NCBI GenBank assembly: GCA_025359985.1
Contig: JANYDB010000038.1
Location: forward strand, 48,075-112,074
Source: Burkholderiales bacterium
GTDB taxonomy: Bacteria > Pseudomonadota > Gammaproteobacteria > Burkholderiales > Usitatibacteraceae
DNA length: 64,000 bases
Direction of reading: 5' to 3'
Under the pieces are notes generated by a model. The model did not search any database. It was given only the letters and a program-made list of their open reading frames with translations, and was not told the origin of the DNA. Position numbers and translations under genes: made by a program. Within the stretch, counting starts at the first letter, position 1; every line of letters starts with the position of its first letter. Shown one piece after another: positions 1 through 9,489 of the stretch.

Positions 1-1
1 C

Positions 2-946
2 TGCGGCGCCTATCACGGCTGGTGGGGCGACGTTCAGCCGGGCGTGGGCAATCCGATCCCGGCGCGCGAAACTTACACGCTCAAAGAAATGGATAATGAT
101 TCGCTGCGGGTATTGCGCAACCGCGCTGATATTGCCTGTGTGCTGATCAATCCGCTGCAGGCGCTGCATCCCAACAAGGGGGCACCGGGGGACTCGACAC
201 TGGTGGATAGTTCGCGCCGCGCAGGCTTTGATCGCGTGGCCTACACAACTTGGCTCAAACAATTGCGTGCTGTTTGTACTGAGCGAAATATCGTGCTGAT
301 TTTTGATGAAGTATTTGTCGGTTTCAGGCTCGCACCCGGAGGCGCACAGGAATATTTCGGCGTTCATGCCGATATGGTCACTTACGGCAAAACTCTGGGC
401 GGCGGCCTCCCGGTTGGTGTGCTGTGCGGACGCCGTGATTTGATGAAACGCTTTCGCGATGATCGTCCGGCTGATATTGCTTTTGCGCGCGGCACTTTTA
501 ATGCGCATCCCTATGTGATGACGGCGATGAATGAATTTTTGCTGCAGCTTGAAACGCCCGAAATTATCGATATTTATGACGGCTTGGATGAGCGCTGGAA
601 CAAACGTGCTGCATGTTTGAATGCGCAACTCAAACAGGCGGGCGTGCCGGTTGCAGTGGCCAACCTGTCGTCGATATGGACGGTCTTCTACACCCAGCCT
701 TCGCGCTATAACTGGATGTTCCAATACTATTTGCGTGCTGAGGGGCTGGCGCTGAGTTGGGTGGGCACCGGCCGCCTTATCTTCAGTCTCAATTACACCG
801 ATGCCGAATTTGCAGCCGTTATGCAGCGCTTTATAAGTGCCGCCAAAACCATGCATAACGATGGGTGGTGGTGGGCAAATCCTGCGTTGACCAATAAAGC
901 AATTAAACGTCAGGTACTGCGCGAAATGATTGCAACGCGTTTCTGA
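2..946 (+). CDS. Class III PLP-dependent aminotransferase, C-terminal part (5' end outside window)
   Basis: The frame is open from the window edge, so this is the C-terminal part of a longer gene; a GTG at 44 is internal. The visible part starts in the AYHGWWGD segment typical of glutamate-1-semialdehyde aminomutase-like fold-type I enzymes. FDEVFVGF carries the aspartate that binds the PLP pyridine nitrogen, and YGKTLGGGLPVG carries the lysine expected to form the Schiff base. The family moves amino groups between amino acids and aldehydes or ketones; the substrate cannot be read here. The C-terminal part is rich in Trp and Tyr and looks intact. A hairpin terminator follows at once, so this is the last gene of its unit. 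Confidence 0.8.
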   Translation, partial: CGAYHGWWGDVQPGVGNPIPARETYTLKEMDNDSLRVLRNRADIACVLINPLQALHPNKGAPGDSTLVDSSRRAGFDRVAYTTWLKQLRAVCTERNIVLIFDEVFVGFRLAPGGAQEYFGVHADMVTYGKTLGGGLPVGVLCGRRDLMKRFRDDRPADIAFARGTFNAHPYVMTAMNEFLLQLETPEIIDIYDGLDERWNKRAACLNAQLKQAGVPVAVANLSSIWTVFYTQPSRYNWMFQYYLRAEGLALSWVGTGRLIFSLNYTDAEFAAVMQRFISAAKTMHNDGWWWANPALTNKAIKRQVLREMIATRF

Positions 947-968
947 ATAACTCCGCCGTTGCGGGGTT

Positions 969-1006
969 AAAAACGCCTCGCGCCTGATGGCGCGGAGCGT
1001 TTTTTT
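969..1006 (+). terminator. Rho-independent terminator after the aminotransferase
   Basis: AAACGCCTCGCGCC and GGCGCGGAGCGTTT pair around a TGAT loop with one two-base mismatch, followed by a T-run. It lies 23 bases after the aminotransferase stop and faces the convergent gene that ends at 1034. Confidence 0.75.
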
Positions 1007-1033
1007 ATACATTTGCCCCATCAAGCCGGTAAA

Positions 1034-1663
1034 TCAAATTTGTGGCGCTTTGGGCTTCATGCCCATCGGGTCAATCAATTCACCGCGCAGCAAATAAAGC
1101 GGTGCTTTGTAGTAAAGCTTAACGTCATGAAATGGATCCGTAATAATTTTTGTAGCCCACACCAGACCGGTTTGCATATCCTGCAAATAAAACAGATGGA
1201 AGGTGCGAAATAACAGGCCGGCCGCGCCAAGATAAAGCCAGATGTAGGCCATATGCCGTATAAATTCTTCCGGGTTCTGATGTAGCGTGAACAGCCCGAA
1301 CAGAGTGGGATTGAAGTAAAGCACGACCGGTGATAACGCCCAGATCGCCATCAGCACTATCTTGCGACGCAGGTTGTAGCCGACCTTGATCTCTTCTTTA
1401 TGTTCATGCGTCGCGTGGTTCACGACGTCATAATCTTTGGGCTCGAAAAAAAAGTGTCCGGATTGGCGGCTGACCATCGCCACCAGCCACGCCAGTAACG
1501 CAGCCGCCGCCGGGTCCGAAAACAGCAACGCATACGCACCGATAAAGCTCAGAGCGCTGACCAAATGAAGTGATTGATTGATCCGGCTATGGTGATAATA
1601 GCGATGGTCGTCCCAACGCTGCTCTTTGAGGCATGCAAAGAAGGTTTTGAAAAACGGGCGCAT
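1034..1663 (-). CDS. Integral membrane protein of unknown function, possibly Mpo1/DUF962-like
   Basis: The protein has 209 residues from the ATG at 1663. That start has a ribosome-binding site (AAAGGA) about seven bases upstream; the longer frame to 1693 has none as good. It shows about four hydrophobic segments and conserved-looking His-rich stretches: HHSRINQSLHLV near the N-terminus, then GHFFFEP and NHATHEHKEE. The N-terminal motif and the GH-x3-E pattern resemble the DUF962/Mpo1 group, whose yeast member is an iron-dependent 2-hydroxy fatty acid dioxygenase. The resemblance is by eye and weak. The C-terminal half (TDPFHDVKLYYKAP) matches nothing I can name. The gene stands alone, convergent with the aminotransferase. 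Confidence 0.6.
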   Translation of the reverse strand: MRPFFKTFFACLKEQRWDDHRYYHHSRINQSLHLVSALSFIGAYALLFSDPAAAALLAWLVAMVSRQSGHFFFEPKDYDVVNHATHEHKEEIKVGYNLRRKIVLMAIWALSPVVLYFNPTLFGLFTLHQNPEEFIRHMAYIWLYLGAAGLLFRTFHLFYLQDMQTGLVWATKIITDPFHDVKLYYKAPLYLLRGELIDPMGMKPKAPQI

Positions 1664-1847
1664 TGAGTCATCCTTTGATGGTTGGCAAATCATTTCCTGT
1701 GTCCTACAGGTTATATTTTTACTACGCCAACATGATCAAAATATGACAAGCGACTGAACAGCCATGAAATTTTTATGTCTTTCACTTTACGACAACGGTT
1801 GAAGCCGTGCCCACAGCAACTGCCGACATGATTAAAGCGGACGGATT

Positions 1848-2396
1848 TTATTTTGCCCGAGGTAAATATTTATCGGTTTTTATGCCGCGTTCGTTGAGCA
1901 TGCGCTCTTGATCGATACGTTTTTGTTCAGCCAGCACGCGGGCCTCGGCCTCACGTACGGCCGCCTTTTGATTGCGCTCTTCTTGCTCAGACGCCAATTT
2001 TTTAGTTTCAGCCGCCGCGGCCGCAATGCGTTCATTTTCCAGGCGGTGCTGATGACCCCGATAACCCGTAATCGAAAAATAGCCAATGGCAAAAATGATC
2101 GTCAGCGCAAGACCAATCTTGGGATAGGAAAAGCTTTCGTGCTTTTTGGCGGCCGACTTTGGTCGAGCCGACTCTTCACGAACTTGTTGTAAATGCACAT
2201 CGTATTGAGCGCGCCGTTCTCTATCGGACAGGGTTTCATGCGCTTCATGAACCGCGGCCGTAGCGGCCTGCTTTTCATCTGGCGTCATGTCCGGGTCTTG
2301 GGCGATTTCTCGCTGGCGTGCCTGAGAAGCACGTGCTATTGACGCGGCTGGCGCGTTATCGGGCAAATTTAAAATATCGTAAAAATCTTCGTTCAT
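1848..2396 (-). CDS. Membrane-anchored J-domain-like protein with a degenerate HPD motif
   Basis: The protein has 182 residues. Residues 1-70 fit a J domain (DFYDILNLP at the start of helix I, LSDRERRAQYD at helix IV). Where the catalytic His-Pro-Asp should be, the sequence reads Asp-Pro-Asp. In DnaJ proteins the HPD histidine is needed to stimulate the DnaK ATPase, so this protein may bind without activating, or do another job. A single membrane segment follows near residues 95-115, then a charged helical region likely to be coiled coil. With no export signal, the J-like domain should lie in the cytoplasm. It is transcribed alone, 134 bases upstream of the hemW 3' end. Confidence 0.65.
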   Translation of the reverse strand: MNEDFYDILNLPDNAPAASIARASQARQREIAQDPDMTPDEKQAATAAVHEAHETLSDRERRAQYDVHLQQVREESARPKSAAKKHESFSYPKIGLALTIIFAIGYFSITGYRGHQHRLENERIAAAAAETKKLASEQEERNQKAAVREAEARVLAEQKRIDQERMLNERGIKTDKYLPRAK

Positions 2397-2530
2397 GGTA
2401 AGTGCGTCAACCTATAAATTTTTGGATAAAATATTTTGTATGCTGAGTGTACCTTAAGCAAACCCTGATCAAGTGCTACGAACGCCTCAATAGTGCAAAC
2501 CCGGCAAAAGTCTCAAACACCGCGCCCGCG

Positions 2531-3757
2531 CTAGAGTCTAGGCAGAAACAATTCCAGCAGGTCATTCAGAAATAACCGGCCTTTGGCCGTTGGCTTGTTG
2601 TGCAGATGATCGCTTTCAAGCAGGCCTCGGGACACGGCCTTCTCCAGTTCGCGCGAAATGACTGAAATAGGCAGGCAGGTGCGTTCAACAAATAAGGTGT
2701 TTGAAAAACCTTCGGTTAAGCGCAATGCATTGAGCATGAATTCAAACGGCAGCTCTGCAGGCGCGATCATTTTTTCTTCCTGATTACTCAATCCCAATGC
2801 AGCTTGTTCCATATAGGTTTTGGGTTGTTTAAAGCGCGTTTCGCGGGTAATGCCGCGCGTAGGATCAGGATAAGAAATTTTTCCATGTGCGCCTGCGCCG
2901 ATGCCGACATAGTCACCGAATTGCCAGTAATTCATATTGTGTCTGGCGCGTTTACCCGCTCTGGCGTAAGCCGAGGTCTCGTACTGTTCATAACTTGCCG
3001 TCTTTAATTTTTCAGCAATCATGTCCTGCATATCGGCAGCCAATTCATCATCGGGTAGCGGCGGCGGGAAACGATAGAACAGCGTATTGGGCTCAAGCGT
3101 CAGATGATAAATCGATAAATGATGAGTATTAAACGAGAGTGCGGTTTCAATATCCGCAGCACACTCGGCAAGGGTTTGATTTGGCAGCGCAAACATCACG
3201 TCCAAATTGATATTATCGAAATTATTTTGCGCAATCGCGATAGCGCGTTTTGCCTCGTCATCATTATGTACTCGGCCCAGCGCTTGCAAATGCGTTGCGT
3301 TGAAACTCTGAATGCCGATGGATAGACGGTTCACACCCGCATCACGATAGCCGCGAAATTTCTCCGACTCAAAAGTGCCCGGGTTCGCCTCCAGCGTTAT
3401 TTCAGCTTCTGCATCCAGCGGTACGCGAGCGCGCACTGCGGCGAGGATGGCATCAATACCCGCCGCCGACAATAAGCTTGGCGTGCCTCCGCCAAAGAAA
3501 ACCGAATAAACACGTCGGCCCCAAATTTTGGGCAAAGCATATTCAAGATCAGAGATCAGACAATCAATATAGCGCTGCTCAGGTATCACGCCTTTAGCTT
3601 CATGGCTATTGAAATCACAATAGGGACATTTGCGAACACACCAGGGGATGTGAATATAGAGCGAGAGTGGCGGCAAAATAGAAAGGCTTATCTGGCGCGG
3701 CGTTCCAAGCATAATTGGCTGTGAAGACCCGCCAATACTAGCGTTTGTAATTTTCAT
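2531..3757 (-). CDS. hemW: HemW, radical SAM heme chaperone
   Basis: HemW is a radical SAM protein of the HemN/CPO group that binds heme and hands it to acceptor proteins; it was long annotated as oxygen-independent coproporphyrinogen oxidase. The cluster motif CVRKCPYC (CX3CX2C) sits near residue 40, after YIHIPW. FFGGGTPS and EANPGT further on are typical of the family, and the roughly 408-residue length fits. The frame is open to 3820, but the ATG at 3757 has an AGG ribosome-binding site and lies one base after the rdgB stop. The two genes are therefore one transcript, a linkage common in proteobacteria. Confidence 0.9.
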   Translation of the reverse strand: MKITNASIGGSSQPIMLGTPRQISLSILPPLSLYIHIPWCVRKCPYCDFNSHEAKGVIPEQRYIDCLISDLEYALPKIWGRRVYSVFFGGGTPSLLSAAGIDAILAAVRARVPLDAEAEITLEANPGTFESEKFRGYRDAGVNRLSIGIQSFNATHLQALGRVHNDDEAKRAIAIAQNNFDNINLDVMFALPNQTLAECAADIETALSFNTHHLSIYHLTLEPNTLFYRFPPPLPDDELAADMQDMIAEKLKTASYEQYETSAYARAGKRARHNMNYWQFGDYVGIGAGAHGKISYPDPTRGITRETRFKQPKTYMEQAALGLSNQEEKMIAPAELPFEFMLNALRLTEGFSNTLFVERTCLPISVISRELEKAVSRGLLESDHLHNKPTAKGRLFLNDLLELFLPRL

Positions 3758-3758
3758 A

Positions 3759-4361
3759 TTACCTGCCATTGATGACAAGCTGCTGCAGTTTTTTAGTGAG
3801 CTGCTGCATCGCGAGGCCACGGTGACTCATGCGGTTTTTGATGTCTTCGGGAAGCTCAGCCGCAGTGCGGCCTTGCTCAGGCACCCAAAAATAAGGGTCG
3901 TAGCCAAAACCACTGATACCTCGCGGTACGTCTATAATTTCGCCATGCCACTCGCCATCGGCAAACACCGGATGCGGATCATCCGCATGCATCACCAGCA
4001 CCAGTACACTGTAGTAAAAGGCGCGGCGGTCAGTGTGCCCCTTGAGTGCTGCGATCAGCTTTTCATTATTGTATTGATCCGATTTTGGCTCGCCCGCATA
4101 GCGAGCTGAAAATACTCCCGGAGCACCGCCGAGCACTGGAACACAGAGGCCAGAATCATCCGCCAGCGCGGGCAAACCCGTGACATGCGAGGCGTGGCGC
4201 GCTTTTGTCAGAGCGTTTTCAATAAATGTTGCATATGGCTCGTCGGCGTCGGTGACGCCCAGCTCAGTTTGCGGCACAGCGATGAATTCAAAAGGCGCCA
4301 GCAATGTCGAGAATTCGCGGAGCTTACCTGGATTGCTGCTGGCGATAACGATAGTTTTCAT
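3759..4361 (-). CDS. rdgB: RdgB/HAM1 family non-canonical purine NTP pyrophosphatase
   Basis: The 200-residue protein hydrolyses dITP, XTP and ITP to monophosphates, keeping deaminated purines out of nucleic acid. It begins with the nucleotide-binding signature [19 protein letters not shown] and [12 protein letters not shown] form the metal and catalytic region, and [10 protein letters not shown] is the usual C-terminal motif. The ATG at 4361 matches the family start; an open extension to 4409 carries no recognisable sequence. The gene overlaps nothing and runs straight into hemW. It is divergent from gap, leaving about 100 bases for both promoters. Confidence 0.93.
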   Translation of the reverse strand: MKTIVIASSNPGKLREFSTLLAPFEFIAVPQTELGVTDADEPYATFIENALTKARHASHVTGLPALADDSGLCVPVLGGAPGVFSARYAGEPKSDQYNNEKLIAALKGHTDRRAFYYSVLVLVMHADDPHPVFADGEWHGEIIDVPRGISGFGYDPYFWVPEQGRTAAELPEDIKNRMSHRGLAMQQLTKKLQQLVINGR

Positions 4362-4463
4362 AACCCATTTTATCCCGCGAAAGCGCATTGCCGAACCGGG
4401 ATGCTGCATTGCGGTAAAATTAGCTATTCAGTCCCCATTATCAACCGCTCCCAGGAACATAAA

Positions 4464-5477
4464 ATGACAATTCGCGTTGCTATCAATGGCTATGGCCGTA
4501 TTGGCCGCAATATTCTTCGCGCTCATTACGAGAGCCATAAAAAGCACGACATCCAAATCGTCGCAATCAACGATCTGGGGCCGGTGGAAACCAATGCGCA
4601 CCTGACCCGTCACGATACCGCGCATGGCAAATTTCCGGGCACGGTTGCGGTTGAGGGTGAATTTTTAATTGTTAACGGTGACAAGATTAAAGTCTTTGCG
4701 CAGCGCGATCCCGCGCTGATTCCGTGGGGCGCATTAAATGTAGATGTCGTACTCGAATGCACCGGATTTTTCACTACTAAAGAAAAAGCCTCGGCGCACA
4801 TTAAGGGCGGCGCCCAAAAAGTCATCATCTCGGCACCTGGCGGCAAAGATGTGGATGCCACTATCGTTTATGGCGTAAACCACCGCGTGCTAACTAGCGC
4901 GATGACAGTCATCTCCAATGCGAGTTGCACCACAAACTGTTTGGCCCCGCTGGTTAAACCACTGAATGACAAAATTGGCGTGATCAACGGTTTGATGACC
5001 ACCGTGCATGCGTACACCAACGATCAGGTATTAACAGACGTCATGCACGAGGATTTACGTCGTGCGCGTTCGGCCACCATGTCGATGATTCCAACCAAGA
5101 CCGGCGCGGCCACTGCGGTCGGCTTAGTGTTGCCGGAACTGAACGGCAAGCTGGACGGTTATGCGATTCGCGTACCGACAATCAATGTCTCCATTGTGGA
5201 TTTGAGCTTTATTGCCGCGCGTGACACGACCGTTGATGAGGTCAATGCGGTGATGAAAGCGGCGTCTGAAACACCCGGCATGCAAGGTATTCTGGCGTAT
5301 AACACTGCACCGCTGGTGTCGATTGATTTCAACCATGATAGCCACTCATCCAGTTTTGATGCAACACTGACTAAGGTGTCGGGACGGCTGGTGAAAGTCT
5401 CAAGCTGGTACGACAACGAGTGGGGCTTCAGCAATCGCATGCTGGATACAACTGTCGCCTTAATGACCGCAAAATAA
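4464..5477 (+). CDS. gap: Glyceraldehyde-3-phosphate dehydrogenase
   Basis: This NAD(P)-dependent glycolytic enzyme oxidises and phosphorylates glyceraldehyde 3-phosphate. The protein has 337 residues. The Rossmann signature [10 protein letters not shown] is at residues 7-16, the catalytic cysteine is Cys155 in [12 protein letters not shown], and [12 protein letters not shown] closes the C-terminus. The ATG at 4464 follows AGGA and gives the standard start; the frame stays open upstream only by chance. It is the first gene of a glycolytic block with pgk, pyk and fba, an order typical of betaproteobacteria. Confidence 0.96.
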   Translation: MTIRVAINGYGRIGRNILRAHYESHKKHDIQIVAINDLGPVETNAHLTRHDTAHGKFPGTVAVEGEFLIVNGDKIKVFAQRDPALIPWGALNVDVVLECTGFFTTKEKASAHIKGGAQKVIISAPGGKDVDATIVYGVNHRVLTSAMTVISNASCTTNCLAPLVKPLNDKIGVINGLMTTVHAYTNDQVLTDVMHEDLRRARSATMSMIPTKTGAATAVGLVLPELNGKLDGYAIRVPTINVSIVDLSFIAARDTTVDEVNAVMKAASETPGMQGILAYNTAPLVSIDFNHDSHSSSFDATLTKVSGRLVKVSSWYDNEWGFSNRMLDTTVALMTAK

Positions 5478-5555
5478 GCGCGCCGCTGACTAAATTGCAA
5501 AGCTATAGCTGCAAAGACCAGATGTTCAAAACAGGTTTCATTTCTATAGGGTTCA

Positions 5556-5852
5556 ATGATGAGCAATCCCTTTACCAAGCATCCCAATGCGGTCAACGAA
5601 ACCTACACCGCGCATCTGGCTTTCGCTTTAAAGTTCGGCTTTAAAATGACGTTGGGAGGTTTGGCGGCAATGATTCATGCCCTATTTCCGTTCCTGTTTA
5701 TTCGTACTTCAAGCAACATTTGTGATGAACTGCAAGTGATGCGGTCTCAATCGTCGGCGCGCGCGAAACAAATGCTCGCCACCACCAACGCCACCAGCAC
5801 CTCCAATGCCTCCAGTACCTCCAGCACTATTACGCCGCCTCACACTTCTTAA
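5556..5852 (+). CDS. Small membrane protein, DUF6356-like, between gap and pgk
   Basis: The protein has 98 residues, or 97 if the second ATG at 5559 is used; AGGG upstream is better spaced for the second. The N-terminal half (NPFTKHP, then VNETY and H) leads into one long hydrophobic helix with IHALFPFLF. This resembles the short DUF6356 family of inner-membrane proteins, whose function is unknown. The last 30 residues are almost only Thr, Ser, Asn and Ala, probably a disordered tail. Its place inside the glycolytic block suggests cotranscription with gap and pgk, not a glycolytic role. Confidence 0.65.
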   Translation: MMSNPFTKHPNAVNETYTAHLAFALKFGFKMTLGGLAAMIHALFPFLFIRTSSNICDELQVMRSQSSARAKQMLATTNATSTSNASSTSSTITPPHTS

Positions 5853-5883
5853 TCGATTTTGTCATTTTTAGACTCTGCTTTCT

Positions 5884-7071
5884 ATGAGCTTTCAATTCAA
5901 ACGCATGGTCGATCTTAATCTCGCCGGTAAACGCGTATTCATTCGAGCGGACCTGAACGTGCCGCAGGACGATGCGGGCAATATTACCGACGACACGAGG
6001 ATTCGCGCCTCGATTCCAGCCATTGAATTTGCACTCAAAGCTGGGGCCGCAGTGATGGTGACATCACACCTGGGTCGCCCGGCAGAAGGTGAATTCAAGC
6101 GCGCGGATTCATTGGCGCCGATTGCCAATCACATGACTGCATTAATGCATCGTGAGGTGCCCTTGCTAACCCATTGGCTCGACCAGGTTGAGGTTGCGCC
6201 AGGCAACCTGGTTCTTCTCGAAAACTGCCGTATGAACATAGGCGAGAAAAAAAACACGGACGAGCTCGCAAAAAAAATGGCGGCGCTTTGCGATATCTAT
6301 GTCAACGATGCTTTCGGTACGGCCCATCGCGCCGAGGCAACAACTCACGGCATTGCCAAATTTGCAAAAATTGCGTGTGCCGGCCCGTTGCTCGCGGCGG
6401 AGCTGGATGCGCTGAGCGCGGCGCTGTTAAACCCCAAACGTCCGCTGGTGGCCATCGTGGCAGGCTCGAAGGTATCAACCAAACTCACGATCCTGAAATC
6501 ACTCGCTGAAAAAGTCGATCAACTCGTCGTAGGCGGCGGCATTGCCAATACTTTTTTATTGGCAAAAGGGTTCCCCATCGGCAAATCATTGGCCGAGCCT
6601 TTACTGGTCAGCGAAGCCCAAGACATTATCGACCTAATGGCAGCCCGAAGGTCAGACGTGCCGATTCCGGTTGATGTCGTATGCGGAAAAGAATTCTCGG
6701 CCACTGCCACAGCAGTCACCAAACCCGCAAACGAAGTAGCGGCTGACGATATGATTTTTGATGTAGGCCCTGAAACCGCCAGGATGTTTGCCGCGATCAT
6801 GAAAGACGCGGGCACGATAGTCTGGAATGGCCCCATCGGTGTTTTCGAGTTTGCGCAATTTGGTCACGGCACTGAAACGCTTGCTCATGCGATTGCCGAC
6901 TCTGCCGCGTTTTCAATTGCAGGCGGCGGTGACACTCTAGCCGCGATTGCGAAGTATGGTGTGGCTAAAAAAATATCCTATATTTCAACCGGTGGCGGAG
7001 CGTTCCTGGAATTTCTGGAAGGCAAGCCGCTACCCGCTGTTGAGATACTGGTGCAACGTGCACGCGATTAA
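5884..7071 (+). CDS. pgk: Phosphoglycerate kinase
   Basis: The enzyme transfers phosphate from 1,3-bisphosphoglycerate to ADP. At 395 residues it has the usual bacterial size. RADLNVPQD near residue 21 and SHLGRP near residue 60 form the substrate side. [16 protein letters not shown] and the GGGDT turn form the nucleotide side. The ATG at 5884 has a weak ribosome-binding site, so translation may rely partly on readthrough from the small gene ending 31 bases upstream. It lies between gap and pyk in the same direction. Confidence 0.96.
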   Translation: MSFQFKRMVDLNLAGKRVFIRADLNVPQDDAGNITDDTRIRASIPAIEFALKAGAAVMVTSHLGRPAEGEFKRADSLAPIANHMTALMHREVPLLTHWLDQVEVAPGNLVLLENCRMNIGEKKNTDELAKKMAALCDIYVNDAFGTAHRAEATTHGIAKFAKIACAGPLLAAELDALSAALLNPKRPLVAIVAGSKVSTKLTILKSLAEKVDQLVVGGGIANTFLLAKGFPIGKSLAEPLLVSEAQDIIDLMAARRSDVPIPVDVVCGKEFSATATAVTKPANEVAADDMIFDVGPETARMFAAIMKDAGTIVWNGPIGVFEFAQFGHGTETLAHAIADSAAFSIAGGGDTLAAIAKYGVAKKISYISTGGGAFLEFLEGKPLPAVEILVQRARD

Positions 7072-7165
7072 ATCACGACTGTCTGCCCGACCATTTACGC
7101 ATAAAACATGACGCAAATAGCTACTTCCCGCTCATTCACGAAACTCATTACAAGGCCATTACGTT

Positions 7166-8605
7166 ATGCCACGCGCTACCAAAATTGTTGCTACTCTGGG
7201 CCCCGCCACTTCCTCTGCAGAGGTGCTTGAACGTTTAATTATGGCGGGCGTCGATGTCGTGCGCATGAATTTTTCGCATGGCACAGCCGAGGATCATTTG
7301 AATCGTGCTGCGCTGGTGCGTGAACTGGCCGCTAAACACAATCGACCAGTGGGCATCCTGGCCGATTTGCAGGGCCCTAAAATTCGTGTGGGAAAATTTG
7401 CTGATGGCAAAATTACTTTGAAGGTAGGCGACAACTTTATTCTAGATGCGGCCTGTGTTCTCGGCAATCAGGAACGGGTTGGCATCGATTACAAAGAGCT
7501 GCCGCGAGATGTCAAACCGCGTGATCTGTTATTGCTCAACGATGGCTTGCTGGTATTTGAAGTGATCAGCGTAAAGGGTAGCGAGATTCATTGCCTCGTC
7601 AAGCAGGGCGGTGTGCTGTCCAACAATAAGGGTATCAATCGCAAAGGTGGTGGCTTGACCGCACCGCCGCTCACATCCAAGGATATGGAAGATATAAAAA
7701 CTGCGGTGAAAATAAAAGCTGATTTTCTGGCTGTCTCGTTTCCTAAAAGCGGCTCGGATATGTACATGGCGCGCGAACTGATGCGCGCAGCAGGCGGCGA
7801 CGCATTGCTGATCGCAAAAATCGAGCGCACCGAAGCTGTGACCAATGAAGCGCTGACCGACATCATGAAAGCCTGCGATGGCATCATGGTGGCGCGGGGT
7901 GATCTGGCCGTGGAAGTCGGGGACGCAGCCGTACCGGCATTGCAAAAACGTATGATCCGCATGGCTCGCGAGTTAAACAAGCTCACGATTACGGCGACGC
8001 AGATGATGGAGTCCATGGTGTCTTCGCCGATACCGACGCGCGCCGAGGTTTCTGACGTCGCTAACGCGGTACTGGATGGTACTGACGCGGTAATGCTGTC
8101 GGCTGAATCTGCATCGGGAATGTACCCGGTAGAAACGGTGGAAGCCATGGTGCGAATTTGCCGTGAAGCTGAAAAAAGCGCTGACGTAAAGCTTGACCGT
8201 GAATTTTTGGATCGGATATTTACCCGCGTCGACCAATCGATTGCCATGGCCGCTTTATTTACGGCCCATCATTTAAAAGTGAAATGTATTGCGGCCTTGA
8301 CGCAATCAGGTTCCACTGCACTTTGGATGTCACGTTTAAATTCCGGTGTACCTATCTACGCGCTTACGCCAGTTCAAGCGACGCACACCAAATGCGCACT
8401 CATGCGGGATGTGCGCCCCATCGCGCTGACCTACGAAGGTCATGACCGCGAAAAGTTATTGCGTGAAGCCGAAGAGGTATTGCTGCAAAACAAGGTGGTG
8501 GAACTGGGCGATCTGGTGGTGCTGACAGTGGGCGAGCCGATTGGTCAGTCAGGCGGAACCAACACCATGAAAATTGTGCGTATTGGTGAAAATCGGCCCG
8601 CTTAA
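7166..8605 (+). CDS. pyk: Pyruvate kinase
   Basis: The enzyme makes pyruvate and ATP from phosphoenolpyruvate. The 479-residue protein starts with the family motif KIVATLGPATSS. ADLQGPKIRVG belongs to the active-site barrel, IAKIERTEAV holds the catalytic lysine, and ATQMMESM follows. An allosteric C-terminal domain completes it. The last gene of the gap-pgk-pyk run, it ends facing a decayed minus-strand gene; their stop codons overlap at 8602-8605, so no transcription terminator separates them. Confidence 0.96.
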   Translation: MPRATKIVATLGPATSSAEVLERLIMAGVDVVRMNFSHGTAEDHLNRAALVRELAAKHNRPVGILADLQGPKIRVGKFADGKITLKVGDNFILDAACVLGNQERVGIDYKELPRDVKPRDLLLLNDGLLVFEVISVKGSEIHCLVKQGGVLSNNKGINRKGGGLTAPPLTSKDMEDIKTAVKIKADFLAVSFPKSGSDMYMARELMRAAGGDALLIAKIERTEAVTNEALTDIMKACDGIMVARGDLAVEVGDAAVPALQKRMIRMARELNKLTITATQMMESMVSSPIPTRAEVSDVANAVLDGTDAVMLSAESASGMYPVETVEAMVRICREAEKSADVKLDREFLDRIFTRVDQSIAMAALFTAHHLKVKCIAALTQSGSTALWMSRLNSGVPIYALTPVQATHTKCALMRDVRPIALTYEGHDREKLLREAEEVLLQNKVVELGDLVVLTVGEPIGQSGGTNTMKIVRIGENRPA

Positions 8606-9189
8606 ATATTGGTTTCAAGCGGAATCAGGCCCATATCGAAATATTCATCAGTCGGTGGCACCTTAATGAAGGTTGCAGGCAGGGTTAGGGTTAAAGTTAA
8701 AGCTAGATCAAAACCTTGAGCAGCGGCACAGTTTTTAGTGTCTTTATGATCAAGGCCAATGGCGGTTCGAGCTCTGGTTTTTAATTGATCCATCACTTTA
8801 TTTTTAAGCGAGCCCAAGGGATCAATGGCATAACCTACTCCGGCGGGAATTTTAATGACGTGGTCATTGACGATCTTGATTGAAAATCCTTGCGGTGAGC
8901 GTACGAAGCCGCCTATTTCCTTGATCGGTTAAATACGCTTACAAAGCGCTCATCAAGCGCTTTCGCTTGGGTCAACACACCATTCTAACGTTCGTTTACG
9001 CATGCTACAGGCTCTATTACTAGGGGCTCGGCAGCGGTAGCGGGTTGGGTATCAACTGGCGAGTCAAACTTGGCATTAGCAGCGGCATCAGCTCTACCAA
9101 CAGCCGTAACAGCAGCGGCATTGAGTGGCATAAAATAAACGGCTGAGGCGGCTACAGGGCATGCTTAGGTCAAATTCAGTTTCAACATC
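8602..9189 (-). pseudogene. Decayed gene of unknown family between pyk and fba
   Basis: Protein-like sequence is scattered over at least two frames. A frame open from about 8935 down to a TAA at 8602 reads IKEIGGFVRSP and then SIKIVNDHVIKIPAG, with no start codon and a stop directly upstream. An overlapping frame just upstream reads KALDERFVSVFNR, as expected if one base was gained or lost near 8935. Further upstream an Ala-rich frame (SAVYFMPLNAAAV), with a preceding Ala-Cys like a lipoprotein site, ends in a stop. I infer a former exported protein with several lesions. I do not recognise the family. Confidence 0.55.
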
Positions 9190-9489
9190 TTCTCCAGTCA
9201 GGATTGCACAGGAATTTCATGAACTCGCAGAACAGGATGGCTAATTGCCGCCTGAAGAGCGTAAAACGATTGGCATGGCGTTGGGAGCGCGACCGTAGGT
9301 GATTTCCTCGGTAACAGAGCTAAACAAAAAATCCGGGATTTGCCCTGCTCAAGCTATCAAAATTTCTTTCAGGAAGTCGCGGAAATCACAATGAGCAGGA
9401 AGCACGTAAAATAAGCTGTCTTAATCTTTAGCTGGTTTATTCTTCGCAGTATTGTTGCTATCATTTATTGACTGTTTTTGGAGATTGTC
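9190..9489. other. Non-coding stretch upstream of fba
   Basis: About 300 bases with no reading frame worth calling. The first part may hold more of the decayed neighbouring gene. The last 60 bases are AT-rich and should contain the fba promoter; I cannot fix hexamers with confidence. TTGGAG at 9478-9483 is the ribosome-binding site of fba. Confidence 0.5.

Noticed and set aside
3758..3820. Longer hemW start overlapping rdgB
   Set aside because: The extra residues are Ser-rich read-through of rdgB; the ATG at 3757 has a ribosome-binding site.
4185..4463. Upstream extension of gap
   Set aside because: The open frame runs back into divergent rdgB; GAPDH homology and AGGA place the start at 4464.
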